Positions 24,084 through 24,596 of a stretch of 24,596 nt of DNA are shown piece after piece. Made by a program: the position numbers and the translations under genes. The first letter of the stretch is position 1. Every line of letters begins with the position of its first letter. The DNA comes from Bacteroidales bacterium (GTDB lineage Bacteria > Bacteroidota > Bacteroidia > Bacteroidales > UBA932). The stretch spans positions 1-24,596 of the forward strand of contig JALOCI010000040.1 in NCBI GenBank assembly GCA_023227835.1, written 5' to 3'. A model generated the notes under the pieces. It did no database searches. It saw nothing but the letters and a program-made list of their open reading frames with translations, and was not told where the DNA came from.

Positions 24084-24158
24084 ATTTCAGACGATTTCAG
24101 ATTATTTCATCTATTTTCAGATTTGCGGACGTTTTGCGGACGTGAAATTGTGAAATTG
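24084..24158. repeat. Phased short direct-repeat array upstream of the integrase gene
   Basis: Four ATTTCA-type units begin at 24084, 24094, 24104 and 24114 (ATTTCAGA, ATTTCAGA, ATTTCATC, TTTTCAGA), a 10-bp period. They are followed by a perfect tandem of TTTGCGGACGT (24122-24132 and 24133-24143) and a perfect tandem of TGAAATTG (24143-24150 and 24151-24158). Their position between the att core and the integrase gene suggests arm-type or excisionase binding sites. Confidence 0.75.
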
Positions 24159-24183
24159 GCACATGAGATTTTACTTCATTTCA

Positions 24184-24191
24184 TAATTTTG
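24184..24191 (+). promoter_or_regulatory. -7 box for the integrase gene
   Basis: TAATTTTG matches TAnnTTTG, 21 nt upstream of the integrase ATG. No TTG at the usual -33 spacing. Confidence 0.5.
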
Positions 24192-24212
24192 AAGTGCTTA
24201 AATACTATCGTC

Positions 24213-24596
24213 ATGACTAAGATCTTAAAAATTCTGGCCAAGAAGGTTAATCCCGTTTCCGGGAAATCTGAAATTCTGCTGAGGTTGCGTCACGGACATA
24301 ATATTTCTCTCCGTGCGAAAACCCATTTATTCATTTCACCAAAGTTTTTTGTTAGACAGAGAGAAGGGCTGGATATCCCTGGCGAGATAGTGGTAAAATC
24401 CAGGATTCCTTTACCGGAAATTACCCAGGCAAAAGAGGTAAGGAATAAAATCGAAGAGATGTGTCGGTTGTTTGAAGATTTGATCTGCACCGAAAAGTCG
24501 GCCAATATAACTTTAGACTGGCTCCAGAACCAGGTAGATAGATATATTTACGGAGACAATAGTTCCCATGTGGTTGAATCTCTCAAACCAAAAGCT
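24213..24596 (+). CDS. Tyrosine-type site-specific integrase, N-terminal part (cut by window edge)
   Basis: From ATG 24213 the frame stays open for 128 codons to the window edge. The first ~60 residues (KKVNPVSGKSEILLRLRHGH, then SLRAKTHLFISPKFF and DIPGEIVVKSRIP) follow the pattern of the arm-DNA-binding domain of Bacteroidota integrases: a 'GK.EI.LR...G' strand, a 'S..T...I.P..F' strand, then a linker. Residues ~73-115 (ITQAKEVRNKIEEMCRLFED ... LDWLQNQVDRYIYG) form a helical segment like the start of the SAM-like core-binding domain. The catalytic domain is outside the window, so the recombinase class is inferred from the N-terminus and the att context. It is distinct from the host xerD at 9278-10192, which has no arm-binding domain. 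Confidence 0.72.
   Translation, partial: MTKILKILAKKVNPVSGKSEILLRLRHGHNISLRAKTHLFISPKFFVRQREGLDIPGEIVVKSRIPLPEITQAKEVRNKIEEMCRLFEDLICTEKSANITLDWLQNQVDRYIYGDNSSHVVESLKPKA

Larger units (their letters stand above)
23970..24596. mobile_element. End of an integrative element inserted at a tRNA 3' end, truncated by window edge
   Basis: Three signs coincide: an orphan tRNA 3' end beside host gene hprA, a repeat-rich AT-rich stretch without genes, and an integrase-type gene reading into the element. Together they mark one junction of an integrated element (conjugative element, genomic island or prophage). Nothing visible tells which type, since the cargo lies outside the window. The stretch 23990-24212 holds only the repeats and putative promoters listed separately. 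Confidence 0.65.

Noticed and set aside
24290..24505. Minus-strand 71-codon frame near the right edge
   Set aside because: It is antisense to the integrase N-terminus, which has recognisable domain patterns and an upstream -7 box.
1..24596. CRISPR array, rRNA or transposase genes
   Set aside because: I saw no regularly spaced 25-40 bp repeats, no rRNA-like conserved blocks and no transposase motifs anywhere in the window.

Overview
The window is chromosomal DNA from a member of the Bacteroidota, most likely order Bacteroidales. The main signs are: -7 boxes of the Bacteroidota type (TAnnTTTG) in front of many genes, almost no Shine-Dalgarno sequences, moderate-to-low GC, signal peptides ending in the Q/AQ style common in this phylum, TonB-receptor-like barrels, and a long-chain-base (sphingolipid/sulfonolipid) gene pair. 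Genus cannot be fixed from the sequence alone.

Left part (1-5852). A polysaccharide/O-unit flippase runs off the left edge on the minus strand, starting 2 nt after a porin-like outer-membrane barrel. A secreted SagB-type nitroreductase is divergent from the barrel. Then comes a compact minus-strand lipid/ribosome operon in transcription order: DUF177/YceD, rpmF (L32), plsX, fabH, with a well-formed promoter at 5823-5852.

Centre (5859-12978). These are housekeeping genes in alternating orientation: typA/bipA (-), guaA (+), xerD (-), pyk (+), nth (-), ftsE (-). The short divergent gaps carry closely packed or overlapping -7 boxes. pyk and nth overlap tail-to-tail by 54 bp, and ftsE and nth overlap head-to-tail by 8 bp.

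Right-centre (13051-23930). A 1006-residue secreted TPR protein is followed 9 nt later by a 603-residue outer-membrane barrel with no plug domain. A strong intrinsic terminator follows. Then come gyrB, an M23/LysM murein peptidase overlapping gyrB by 8 nt, an alpha-oxoamine synthase (serine palmitoyltransferase or cysteate acyltransferase type) and an SDR reductase. The last two plausibly make the long-chain base of sphingolipids or sulfonolipids. hprA-like 2-hydroxyacid dehydrogenase is convergent, with a 1-nt gap.

Right end (23931-24596). This is the boundary of an integrated element. Next to a tRNA-type terminator lies an isolated 20-bp piece that matches the 3' end of a tRNA (probably tRNA-Leu), read on the minus strand and ending in CCA; its 5' half is missing. 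It is followed by a phased array of short direct repeats and the first 128 codons of a Bacteroidota-type tyrosine integrase. I read this as one attachment junction of an integrative element whose body lies beyond the window. It is the most interesting feature here.
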